From contig OY997594.1 of NCBI GenBank assembly GCA_963921825.1, positions 66,697,675-66,761,674 of the forward strand: 64,000 bases of DNA. Reading direction: 5' to 3'. Position 1 is the first letter of the stretch, and each line of letters opens with the position of its first letter. Positions 45,262 to 56,148 of the stretch are shown here, piece after piece. The notes beneath the pieces were generated by a model. It did no database searches and had not been told where the DNA came from. It saw nothing but the letters and a program-made list of their open reading frames with translations. This stretch comes from Erodium maritimum (taxonomy: Eukaryota; Streptophyta; Magnoliopsida; Geraniales; Geraniaceae). A program made the position numbers and the translations under genes.

Positions 45262-47280
45262 ATGGACCCCAACTATGGGTCCCTTATTTGCAGAAATGAT
45301 GGCGACTTATGTATTGTTGATTGCGCGTCGACGCACACAATCTTAAGAGATAAAAAATATTTCTCTAATCTAACCTTGGTTGAAGCGAATGTTAGCACAA
45401 TTACGGGTACTGAAAATTTAATAGAAGGCTCTGGAAGAGCTACATTGATATTAGAAAATGGAACAAGGTTAAATACCCGTAATGTTTTATATGCAAGTAA
45501 ATCCAGAAGAAATCTACTTTGCTTCAAGGATATTCGTAGCAACGGATATCATGTCGAGACCAGAAGTGAAAATGAGACTGAGTTTCTGTGTATCACTTTT
45601 AATAAATGTGGTGAAAAGCGTGTACTTGAAAAATTACAGGTTATATCATCAGGTTTGTATTATACAACCATAAGAACCGTTGAAACCTACGCAACAATGA
45701 ACCAGAAGTTCATTAACCCAAATGCTTTTATGCTTTGGCACAATCGTCTTGGTCATCCAGGATCGACCATGATGCGTAGGATTGTTGAAAACTCATGTGG
45801 GCATTCATTAAAGGACCAGAAGATCCTGATGTCCAATGAGATATCATGTACAACTTGTTCACAAGGAAAATTAGTGGTCCGACCATCGCAAACCAAGATT
45901 AACATTGAAATGTCATCTTTCCTGCAAAGAATTTAGGGAGATATATGTGGCCCTATGCATCCAGCTAGTGGACCATTTAGTTATTTCATGGTCCTGATAG
46001 ACGCATCCAGCAGATGGTCTCATATTTGCTTATTGTCAACGCGAAATGTTGCGTTTGCTAAATTAATGGCACAAATCATTAAGTTGAGGGCACATTTCCC
46101 TGATCATCTCATTAAGTCTATTCGTCTTGATAATGCTGGTGAGTTCACATCAAGAGCATTTGATGATTATTGCATGTCTTTAGGGATTGATATTGAACAT
46201 CCTGTTGCACATGTCCATACCCAAAATGGGTTAGCAAAATCGTTTATCAAACGTATACAGGTAATTGCACGTACATTACTAATGCAATCACAATTACCTA
46301 TTTCTGTTTGGGGACATGCTGTATTACATGCTGCATCTTTAATTCGTATAAGACCAAGTGCTAATCATCAATATTCTCCTGTACAACTTGTGTGTGGGAA
46401 CCAACCTAATATATCCCATTTGCGAACCTTTGGTTGCGCAGTGCAAGTGCCGATCGCACCTACTCAACGCACAAAAATGGGACCCCAACGTCGGATGGGA
46501 ATATATGTTGGTTTTGACTCACTGTCCATTATAAGGTATCTTGAACCTCGGACGGGTGATTTGTTTACTGCAAGATTTGCAGATTGTCATTTTGATGAGA
46601 CAACATTTCCACCTCTAGGTGAGAAAGATAAGCCTCTTGAAGTAAGGCTTGAACTCTCTTATAAGCCTCCTGAAGTTGGGCATGAACTTTCATGCAAAGT
46701 GAGTTCGTTGTCTCATTTAGACCCACGCACGTCACAATGTGAAATAGAAGTACAGAGAATAATTCATTTGCAAAATGTTGCAAATCAAATGCCTGATGCA
46801 TTTGCAGAAACGTCAAAGATGACAAGGTCTTATATAGATGCAATCAATGTACCAGCTAGAATTAAGTTCACTGCTGATACTGCAAAAGCAGCTATCGATT
46901 CCTCTAGTGCACGCCTGAAGCGTGGGAGACCAGTTGGATCAAAAGACATTGTTCCCCGGAAGTGGAAATGTCAGACGAATATAGGGGATAAGAAAACGGT
47001 GGTTCTAGAAGAACCAGCCGGTGAGAAAGCCTCATTACCAGAAGTAGTTCCAGAAGAACTACCAGAGTCGGTTCCAGAAGAACCAGTCGGTCCAGAAGTA
47101 CCAGTCGGTCCAGGAGTACCAATCGGTCCAGAAGTACCAGAAGACTCTAATGCTCCTGAAGAGTTAAAAAATGAGAAAATTATTGTTGATGAAGTCTTTG
47201 CATTCGCGGTGGCCAACGAGATCATAAATGAGTTTGATTTCGAGCCCGAAGCATCGACAAATGTCGTCACAGGGATGACT
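45262..47280 (+). pseudogene. Copia B protease and integrase
   Basis: The protease region (IVDCASTHTIL), zinc site (LWHNRLGHPGSTMMRR...CTTCSQGKL) and integrase core (LIDASSRWSH, IRLDNAGEFTSRAFDDYC) are readable. The catalytic Glu position reads NGLAKSFIKR, Lys replacing Glu. TAG at 45934-45936 interrupts the frame. A PVGPEVP-type repeat lies at 47080-47140. Confidence 0.85.
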
Positions 47281-47285
47281 GGCCT

Positions 47286-48104
47286 ATGTGGGAAGAAGCA
47301 ATTCAGGCAGAATTGGCTTCATTGGCGAAACGCCAAGTTTTTGGGCCCGTTTCCAAGACACCAGAAGATGTCAACCCTGTTGGTTACAGGTGGGTATTTG
47401 TAAGGAAACGAAATGATAAAAATGAAGTCGCCCGATATAAGGCTAGACTTGTGGCCCAAGGATTCTCTCGACGACCAGGAGTCGATTTTGATGAGACATA
47501 TTCCCCAGTAATGGATATGATCACTTTCAGATATTTGATCAGCCTATCAGTCTCTGAAGGACTTGATATGTGCATGATGGACGTTGTTACTGCTTACCTA
47601 TATGGTAATTTGGACACTGATAACTATATGAAACTCCCCGATGGGTTGAGATTGCCTGAAGCAATCCCCAGAGATATGTGTTCAGTAAAATTACATAAAT
47701 CTCTGTATGGACTAAAGCAATCTGGTAGGATGTGGTATCATCGCCTTAGCGAATACCTTACCAGAGAAGGCTATAAGAATGATGTTATTTGTCCATGTGT
47801 GTTCATTAAGAAAACAACCTCCGGGTTTGTTATTATAGCAGTATACGTTGATGACATAAATCTGATTGGGACTCCAGAAGAGATCATCAAAGCTTCAGAT
47901 TATCTAAAACGAGAATTCGAAATGAAAGATTTGGGGAGGAATAGACACTGTCTCAGCCTGCAGCTCGAGCATCTGACTGATGGTATTTTGATCCATCAAT
48001 CAGCATATGTTGAAAAGCTTTTGAAGCATTTTAGTATGGATAATGCTCACCCTCTAAGTACTCCAATGGTCGTCCGTTCTTTAGATCCCAGAAGAGATCC
48101 ATAA
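47286..48104 (+). pseudogene. Copia B reverse transcriptase
   Basis: YRWVFVRKRNDKNEVARYKA, MMDVVTAYLYGNLD, SLYGLKQSGRMWYHRL and IIAVYVDDINLIG identify RVT_2. Frameshifts near 47280 and 48090 separate it from its neighbours. Confidence 0.88.
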
Positions 48105-48162
48105 GGAAGCAGATGAAGAGATACTTGGTCCTGAAGTACCATATCTCAATGCTATTGGGGGC

Positions 48163-48840
48163 TTGTTATATTTGGCACAATGTACGCGACCTGACATAGC
48201 GTTCGCAGTAAATGTACTTGCCAGGTTCAGTTCAGAACCCACTCGACGACATTGGAACGGTATCAAGCATGTACTTCGTTATCTAAGCGGGACTAGAGAT
48301 TTGGGACTTATGTATTCTAAGTCCAGGGGGAGCGTCGGCCTAGTCGGATATGCAGATGCAGGCTATTTATCAGATCCTCACAAAGCTCGCTCCCAGACAG
48401 GATATGTTTTCACCTGTAGTGAAACAGCCATCTCCTGGGGCTCTACGAAGCAGACTTTGGTTGCGACTTCCTCAAACCACTCGGAGATTGTGGCGCTACA
48501 TGAAGCTAGCCGAGAATGTGTTTTCGTACGATCCGTTTTGAAGCATGTGTTATGCTCAATCGGAATTCCTCCGCCAAGCTCTCCTTCCATTATATATGAA
48601 GACAATGCAGCCTGTATAGCTCAAGTCAGAGGAGGCTATATAAAAGGAGACAGAATCAAGCACATCTCTCCGAAGTTCTTTTATACTCATGAGCTCCAGA
48701 AGAGTAATGAGGTAGATGTCAAGCAGATTCGGTCCTGCGAGAATCTTGCTGATTTATTTACTAAAGTCTTGCCGATTTCTACCTTTGAGAAGCTAGTTCA
48801 CAAATTCGGCATGCGTCGCCTGAGCAAGCAACCAAAGTAG
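48163..48840 (+). pseudogene. Copia B RNase H
   Basis: TRPDIAFAVNVLARF, GYADAGYLSDPHKARSQTGY, SNHSEIVALHEAS, IYEDNAACI and LADLFTKVLP give the copia RNase H domain. Its catalytic acids are kept. Confidence 0.88.
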
Positions 48841-49088
48841 CCTGCCTGAAGTCAGGGGGAGATAAATTTCGTGCGCTGTACTCTTTTTCCCTTATCCAAG
48901 TTTTGTCCCACATGGTTTTCTTGGAGAGGTTTTTAACGAGGTAGCATCAAGCACAACATGAAACATGTTTTGCGCGTTGCACTCTTCCTTACAGGTTTTT
49001 GTCCCACCGGGTTTTCCTGAAGAGGTTTTTAACGAGGCAACTTAAGGCGCATTTGATATATTCGTAGATGGTGGTGTCCAAGGAGGAG

Positions 49089-49232
49089 TGTTGTGACCCA
49101 CGTGTTTTATAGGTGGCCACCACCATGGCATGGCCACCATGTGGACATGACTCACCCTTTAAAGGGTTATATATAGCTACACTTAATTCATGTAAGACAT
49201 AGTTACAGAAACATGGAAATAAAAGAGAAAAA
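49089..49232 (+). repeat. 3' LTR of copia B, truncated
   Basis: It matches the first 144 of 230 bp of the left LTR and stops in aaaagagaaaa. A 10-bp match, tctgacttgt, lies just outside both ends (43434-43443 and 49234-49243). Confidence 0.75.
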
Positions 49233-50130
49233 TTCTGACTTGTACCAGGAGTTTGTTTACCTCAATCCAGTTTCCGAACTTTTCTATAATCATATCTTTT
49301 GAAAAGAAGGTTTTTGTGTGTATCTTTTCTTGATTAATTATGAACAACTGTTTAGAGACATTTCTCATTAGTATATGCATAATAAGAAGCTATGGTAGTA
49401 GTAAAAATTGCCTGACATCTAGTTGCATTGTAAACGGAAAAGCTTATACTGGACACGAGAAAGGTTGAGTAAGGAGGGAGGGAAAGACAGTAACTAAGAA
49501 GATACGATGATCGTGTGTTATATATTTTTATCGTTCTTTATTTAATAGAGTAATCATTTTATCGATTTGTTTTTATCATTTCATATCCGTCATACAGAGA
49601 AGTCAATTTGTGTCATTTTATTTTATTGTGTGGACATAAACAACATATTATTCTTGCGTCTGATTTATAATTTATTTATATTTATCTGCAAAACATATAT
49701 AAAAGCGCCGATTCTTTGAAATGAAGAACACGACAATAAAGAACAATACAAACTACAAACATTTCATATTGGAACCTCAAGAAACCAGAGCCCACACAAC
49801 AGAGATGAAGAACAATACAACCAGCAAAGCAACAGAAGATTACAACAACAGAACTACCACAAAATTACCCAACCAAGGGACCATAAACAAAAATATACCA
49901 AAGCAACAATCATTAACTAGAAAAAGAAAACCCAAGTGAGATCTAAAACTTGAGTATACCAATCATTAACATATGAAAACAGAGGTCTATAACTTAAATT
50001 TGCCAATCATTATACGCATTTGAAAAAAAAAACATCCTATTGCTCAAGCTAAACCCTGAAGAACTCTAAACCCTATCCTTGAAAGAGGGACACCCCCTCT
50101 TCAGCCTCTATTGTGACGGATAGAAAAAGA
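49233..50130. other. Intergenic, no recognised feature
   Basis: AT-rich, with a Thr/Asn-rich spurious ORF at 49721-49939. No gene recognised. Confidence 0.5.
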
Positions 50131-50149
50131 TCATCTCCGACATTGGGGT

Positions 50150-50390
50150 GTTAAGGCTAGGTGCTCTTGGTGTTCGACGTTCATCTGTATCGATGATCTC
50201 TCTGATGGTCGTGGAGAACTCGTTCTCAAACCGATGCCTTCAGCAAGGTTTTTCTCCCACAAGTTTCCACTGTTGCTTCCATACGAATATATGGTTGTAC
50301 TTCTCGATATACTTCTTCTCTGCATCAACCATGATTTGGTTTTCGGACCGACCATTCTGTTTGGAATCGGAGATGTAATGTCACTCCCAA
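50150..50390 (-). pseudogene. Harbinger-type ORF1 (Myb/trihelix-like) fragment
   Basis: The minus-strand frame reads NQIMVDAEKKYIEKYNHIFV, then WKQQWKLVGEKPC, a stop, and RHRFENEFSTTIREIIDTDE. This matches the protein at 59869-60601 (IIEDAEKEYEEK, WKHWWNLMRNKPC). Such proteins accompany PIF/Harbinger transposases and have domesticated plant homologues often annotated as GST-T3-like. Confidence 0.6.
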
Positions 50391-50833
50391 TTGAAACCGG
50401 GAGGGATGTTCGAGTTGTTGGGGTATGTCATATGTGCTGCTGGAGAAACAAAGTTAAAAGGTTGATATTTTTTTCGGCGAAGACTCTGCAATATCAGCTT
50501 GCTCATATCGTCGAATCTACAGGACGACGAAGCACTGTGTTTGTAGAGATTTGAGAAGGTTTTGTCGTCGGAGACAAGGTACACCACGGACGAGTTTCTA
50601 CTGCAATGGGGTGACTTATGGATTCAGGCTCAGTGAAGAAGAAGGAAACAGTTGGCCGACTTTACCTTTCAGCTCTAACGACACAACTGTTCGTAACCAC
50701 GTGGCTACCGCCCAACTGTCAGTCAACAAGTCTACATGCCCATATGCGTCGAAGTTGGAGACTGTTAGTGTCTGTATATTTACCAACATCGATTTCAAGG
50801 CTCGCAAATTAGACTACAATAAACAAATTTTAA

Positions 50834-51067
50834 GAGCATCCACAGTCGTTGGTGGGGAGGTGTTGGCGGGGAGAAAACGCCAGCGAGGAGATGGCGGGGA
50901 GTGCTGGCTGAGAGCTTAAGGCCGGCACTCATCGCTGGCGGGGAGAAAAATGTGAAGGAAAATGGGTCACTAAAACCAAAAAAAAGGCTTACCACTGTAG
51001 CTCTTGCAGGCGATGAGCTAGCTGAGAAGGAAAAAAAATCTTTTTTAATCCTCCCCGCTAGCACCGT
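50834..51067. mobile_element. MITE, left part (split by copia C)
   Basis: The left end gagcatccacag is complemented by tgtggatgct at 55806-55815, beyond the copia insertion. Flanking TTAA/TAA suits PIF/Harbinger-type elements. The whole element is about 270 bp, rich in ggcggggag text. Confidence 0.6.
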
Positions 51068-51406
51068 TGTTAGGGTTGTGTGGAGACTTCCTATTTTATT
51101 TAGGAAAGGTCTAGTCTTCCTAATTGATTTAGGTAAGAGGCTTGAGTAGGCAATTAGAGGAAATTTCCTATTAGGATTAGGAAACCTAATTCCTACCTTA
51201 TTTACCCATTGTCTTCTCCTATAAATACCATGTACTTGTAAACCCAAATTCATTCATTCATTGTGAGAGCAATAAGAAGAGAGTAGTGAGACCGTGGACG
51301 TAGGCAACTTGCCGAACCACGTAAATTCTTGTGTTCTTGTGTGATTGCTTATTTTCCCTTGGTTTCTTCTTGCTTGAATATTGTTCCACGTTGTTATACC
51401 CCAACA
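51068..51406 (+). repeat. 5' LTR of copia C
   Basis: TGTTAGGGTTGTG...TACCCCAACA, with a TATA-like ctataaataccatg near 51220. Confidence 0.95.
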
Positions 51407-51443
51407 ACTGGTATTAGAGCCTGGTTCGTGGCAAGTGGGAGCA

Positions 51444-52460
51444 ATGGCAGAAGATGGGAAAGTGCGAATCGACAAGTTCGATGGGAAAGATTTTGGATTC
51501 TGGAAGATGCAGATTGAGGATTATCTGTACCAGAAGAAGCTACATGAAGTGTTGTCAGAGACCAAACCAGAGAAGCTAAGTTCGACCGATTGGCAGTTGC
51601 TAGATCGACAAGCACTTGGTGCGGTGAGGTTGATATTGACAAGGAACGTTGCCTACAACGTAATGAAGGAGAAAACTACCTACGGAGTAATAAAGGCATT
51701 ATCAAATATGTAGGAAAAGCCGTCTGCATCAAACAAGGTATATTTGATTCGTCTATTAGTTAACACGAAGATGAGGGAAGGTGCTAATGTTACTGATCAC
51801 GTGAACGAATTTAATACGATACTATCCAGATTAGTGTCGGTGGACATTAAATTCGATGATGAGGTACAAGCCCTATTGTTGCTGTCTTCGTTACCTGATA
51901 GCTGGTCAGGAACCGTCACAGCAGTTAGTAGTTCGTCTGGATCTACTAAGCTGTCGTTCGAGGGGATAAGAGACTTGATTCTTGGGGAAGATATTCGTAG
52001 AAGGAATTCTGGAGAATCGTCAGGCTCCGTGTTGAACGTGGACGGAAGAGGTAGGAATTATGAAAGGGGTAAGAACAAAGGGCGAGGCAGATCGAAGTCT
52101 AGAAGGAGAGGACAATCTAAAAGCAGAGCAGATGTGACTTGCTATAATTGTCAACAAACTGGCCACTTCAAGAGTCAATTCCCGAACCCAAAGAAGGAAA
52201 GAAAGGAGAACAACTCGGTGAATGCGATAGAAGAATTTGAAGATGATGCTTTGATCTGTTGTGTAGAAAGCCCGGTTGAGTCATGGATCATGGATTCAGG
52301 TGCTTCTTTCCATACTACCCATTATAAAAATATGCTAGTGAATTTTAGACCTATAAAAGGTATAGTTCATCTAGCCAATAATGAGACGGAAGAAATTGCG
52401 GGCATAGGAGATGTGAATCTCAAAACTCTCATGGGTACAATTTGGACGTTAAAGATGTAA
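51444..52460 (+). pseudogene. Copia C gag and protease
   Basis: It starts MAEDGKVRIDKFDGKDFGFW in the Tnt1 style. TAG at 51711-51713 replaces the expected aromatic codon in LSNM-EKPSASNK. The knuckle CYNCQQTGHFKSQF has its last Cys changed to Phe. Protease WIMDSGASFHTT is intact. A frameshift occurs near 52440. Confidence 0.9.
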
Positions 52461-53872
52461 GGTATATCCCTACCATAAGGAGAATGTTGATCTCTGTAAG
52501 TCATCTGGACAGTTTGGGATACGGTATAACCTTTAAGAACGGTCAATGGAAGGTATCAAAAGGGAATTTGATTATTGCTCGAGGATGGAAGAGAGGAACT
52601 TTGTACATGGCGGAGATGCCAGTGGAAGAGGTTAATGCAGTTATTGATGGGCCTGATCCTTCAACTCTATGGCACCAACGACTTGGGCATATGAGTGAGA
52701 AAGGAATGAAGATGTTAGCTTCAAAGGGGAAGATTCCAGAACTGAAAAATGTGAAGGTTAGTTTTTGCGAACCATGTGTGTTCGGAAAGCAGAAACGAGT
52801 TAGCTTTGCAAAGTCAGGGAAACCTCCTAAGGCAAAGAAGCTGGAAATGGTGCATTCAGACGTGTATGGACCTACAAAAGTTCCATCCATTGGAGGATCT
52901 CGCTACTATGTCACCTTCATTGATGATTCCACAAGAAAGGTATGGGTTTACTTTCTAAAGCACAAGGATGAAGTTTTTAATACCTTTAAGAAGTGGAAAG
53001 CTGCTGTTGAGAATGAAACTGACTTAAAAGTGAAGTGTTTAAAGTCTGACAATGGTGGTGAGTATAGTAGTGATGAGTTTATTGATTATTGTGCTGAGCA
53101 TGGTATAAGGATGCTAAAGACTGAGCCTGAGACGCCCCAGCATAATGGTGTTGCTGAGAGGATGAACAGAACGCTGAACGAGAGGGCGAAGAGTATGAGG
53201 ATTCAAGCAGGATTGCCTAAAAGGTTTTGGGCAGACGCAGTGAGCACAGCAGCATACCTCATCAATCGTGGACCCTCAGTTCCTTTGGGATTCAAGATTC
53301 CTGAAGAAGAATGGCGTGGAAAAGAGGTAAATCTTCAACATCTACGAGTTTTTGGTTGTGTTTATTATGTGAGAGTAAAGGATTCCGACAGAGACAAGCT
53401 TGATCCAAAAGAAAAGAAGTGTGCATTCATTGGCTATGGATCTGATGACATGGGGTATAGATTCTGGGATGAGTCAAAGATGAAAGTCATCAGAAGTAGA
53501 GATGTCACATTCTGTGAAATCGCTATGTACAAGGATCGCTTAAGTGTGGAGCAAGATATCACTAAAGAACCCGAAGGCAAGGAAGAAGCAATGTTGGAAG
53601 ATATTACAATAGAAGATGTTACATGCAGCAGTGAGAGTCAACTACAAGAAAATAATGAGGAGATACTACCGGCTACCCCAGTAGCTGAAGTGAGGAGATC
53701 GAACAGAGTTTCAAGACCTCCAGAACGGTTCTCTCCATCACTACATTATCTGTTGTTGACTGAGAATGGAGAGCCTCAGTGTTATACAGAGGCAGTTCAA
53801 ATGGATGATTCGATTAAGTGGGAGTCAGCCATGGATGAAGAGATGAAATCTCTTGAAAAGAATGAAACTTGA
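52442..53872 (+). pseudogene. Copia C integrase and RT start
   Basis: LWHQRLGHMSEKGMKMLA, CEPCVFGKQ, HSDVYGP, LKSDNGGEYSSDEF and NGVAERMNRTLNERAKSMR carry the zinc site and a complete D-D-E integrase core. It ends at TGA 53870-53872, where a Trp codon is expected (KNET-W-LTKL). Confidence 0.92.
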
Positions 53873-53875
53873 TCA

Positions 53876-55320
53876 TTGACTAAGTTATCGGCTGGGAAAA
53901 AGGCTCTACAAAATAAATGGGTGTTTAGGGTCAAGGAAGAACATGATGGTAGCAAGAGGTACAAGGCAAGGTTAGTAGTCAAAGGCTTTCAACAGAAGAA
54001 GGGGATTGACTACAACGAGATATTCTCTCCAGTAGTCAAGATGACTACTATCAGGCTTGTGTTAGGTATCGTGGCTGCAGAGGATCTTCATCTAGAGCAA
54101 CTAGATGTGAAGACCGCGTTCTTACATGGTGATCTTGACGAAGATATTTATATGGTACAGCCAGAGGGTTTCCAGAGAGCTGGGAGTGAAGACCTAGTTT
54201 GCAAATTGCAGAAAAGTTTGTATGGTCTGAAACAAGCACCAAGACAGTGGTACTTGAAATTTGACGATTTTATGATGAGGAGTGGATACTCAAGATGTGT
54301 CATGGATCATTGTTGCTATGTCAAGCATTTTAATGGATCCTACATCATATTATTGTTGTACGTTGATGACATGTTGATTGCAGGATCCAACATGGTAGAA
54401 ATCAACAAATTGAAGAAACATATGTCTGAAGAGTTTGAGATGAAGGACTTAGGCGCAGCGAAGCAAATACTCGGAATGAGCATCAGTAGGGATCGATCTG
54501 ATGGAAGTTTAAAGCTATCTCAAGAGAAGTATATTGAGAAGATCTTGAACAAGTTCAGTCTCCAAGATGCTAAGACAAGAAGTACGCCGTTGGGAGGTCA
54601 CTTCAAACTCACTCGAGAACAGTCACCTAAGACGGATAAAGACAAGGAAGAAATGGCTAAAGTCTCGTACGCATCAGCAGTGGGCAGTTTGATGTACGCA
54701 ATGGTTTGCACAAGGCCAGACATTGCACATGCAGTGGGAGTTGTTAGTAGATTCATGTCTAATCCTGGGAGAGAGCATTGGGAAGCAGTCAAGTGGTTGT
54801 TTCGCTACTTGAAAGGCACTTCAAAGGTTGCACTACATTTCAAGAAGAAGGATGTAATCTTAGAAGGGTTTTCTGATGCAGACTTAGGTGGATGTTTGGA
54901 CACAAGGAAGAGTACTACAAGGTACGTCTTTACCTTGGGTGGCACAGCAGTTAGTTGGATGTCTCGACTGCAGAAGAGTGTTGCTCTTTCAACCACTGAA
55001 GCTGAGTACATGGCTATTTCAGAAGCTGGAAAGGAAATGATATGGTTGAAGAATTTCTTGGAGGAGTTAGGAAAGAAACAGGCAGACAGTCTTTTGTATA
55101 GCGACAGTCAGAGCGCCATTCATCTCGCCAAGAATCCTGTGTTTCATGCTAGGACGAAGCATATCCAGTTGAGATATCATTTCATTAGAGGATTAATGAT
55201 GATGGTACTTTGTCCTTGAAGAAAATCCTTGGGTCAAAGAATCCTGCAGATATGTTGACCAAGGTTGTTACAACAGAGAAGCTGAAGTTATGCATAACTT
55301 CAGCTGGCCTTCATGGTTAG
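53876..55320 (+). pseudogene. Copia C reverse transcriptase and RNase H
   Basis: It is in frame with the upstream ORF apart from the TGA. RT motifs are QLDVKTAFLHGDLDEDIYM, YGLKQAPRQWYLKF and LLLYVDDMLIAG. The RNase H motifs are GFSDADLGGCLDTRKSTT, LSTTEAEYMAISEA and YSDSQSAIHLAKNP. A small deletion near 55190 shifts the frame; the natural end (NPADMLTK, then TAG at 55318-55320) lies in the next frame. Confidence 0.92.
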
Positions 55321-55437
55321 TTGAAGGAAGATGTCTCACTACCTCAAAAGCTTATTGATGGTGCATTGGGGTGTTATTGGAGTTACATGAGTAGGAGTGA
55401 AGTGAAGACATTCATGGACAGTCTCCAAGTGGGAGAT

Positions 55438-55776
55438 TGTTAGGGTTGTGTGGAGACTTCCTATTTTATTGAGGAAAGGTCTAGTCTTCCTAATTGATTT
55501 AGGTAAGAGGCTTGAGTAGGCAATTAGAGGAGATTTCCTATTAGGATTAGGAAACCTAATTCCTACCTTATTTACCCATTGTCTTCTCCTATAAATACCA
55601 TGTACTTGTAAACCCAAATTCATTCATTCATTGTGAGAGCAATAAGAAGAGAGTAGTGAGACCGTGGACGTAGGCAACTTGCCGAACCACGTAAATTCTT
55701 GTGTTCTTGTGTGATTGCTTATTTTCCCTTGGTTTCTTCTTGCTTGAATATTGTTCCACGTTGTTATACCCCAACA
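55438..55776 (+). repeat. 3' LTR of copia C
   Basis: Nearly identical to 51068-51406. Confidence 0.95.
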
Positions 55777-56131
55777 ACCGTCTCGTCAGTTACCAGCGAG
55801 ATGATTGTGGATGCTTTAAAGAATTCCGACATAACCGACTACTAAACAATACTATGGATGCTCTTATCACCTTTACTATATTGTCATCCTTAAAGGAATA
55901 CCTCTGACGACGTGGGTAATAGTGTCTATTCAGATAGTCTTTGTGAGGGAATGATGGGGAACATACGTATGCTTGCCAGTGCTTACTGGAACGTAGGGAC
56001 TTGACGACTGACGAGACGCCATACTTGCCCGTACTTACGGGACGAGGGACATGACGTGACGCCAAAGATTTTAGAATCAATATTGAGCACTCAAAATGCT
56101 CAGAGTATCCAAAGTAAATCATTACTAAATC
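55777..56131. other. MITE right end and spacer
   Basis: The MITE ends near 55815. Beyond it there is no recognised feature until the LINE duplication. Confidence 0.5.
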
Positions 56132-56148
56132 TTGTGATTAATGCTCAT

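Larger units (their letters stand above)
43465..49232 (+). mobile_element. Ty1/copia retrotransposon, decayed, 3' LTR truncated
   Basis: The left LTR is 43465-43694 (TGTTGTGACC...TCACAACA). It is followed by CGTTATCAGCACGAC, a primer site of the kind used by copia elements priming from an internal part of tRNA-Met. The right LTR starts at 49089 after AAGGAGGAG but is truncated. Gag and pol have many stops. Confidence 0.88.
51068..55776 (+). mobile_element. Young Tnt1-like copia retrotransposon
   Basis: Both LTRs are 339 bp and differ at about two positions. The duplication accgt is exact (51063-51067, 55777-55781). TGGTATTAGAGCC follows the left LTR as primer site and AAGTGGGAGA precedes the right LTR. 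It contains full-length gag-pol with only a few lesions. Confidence 0.95.
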
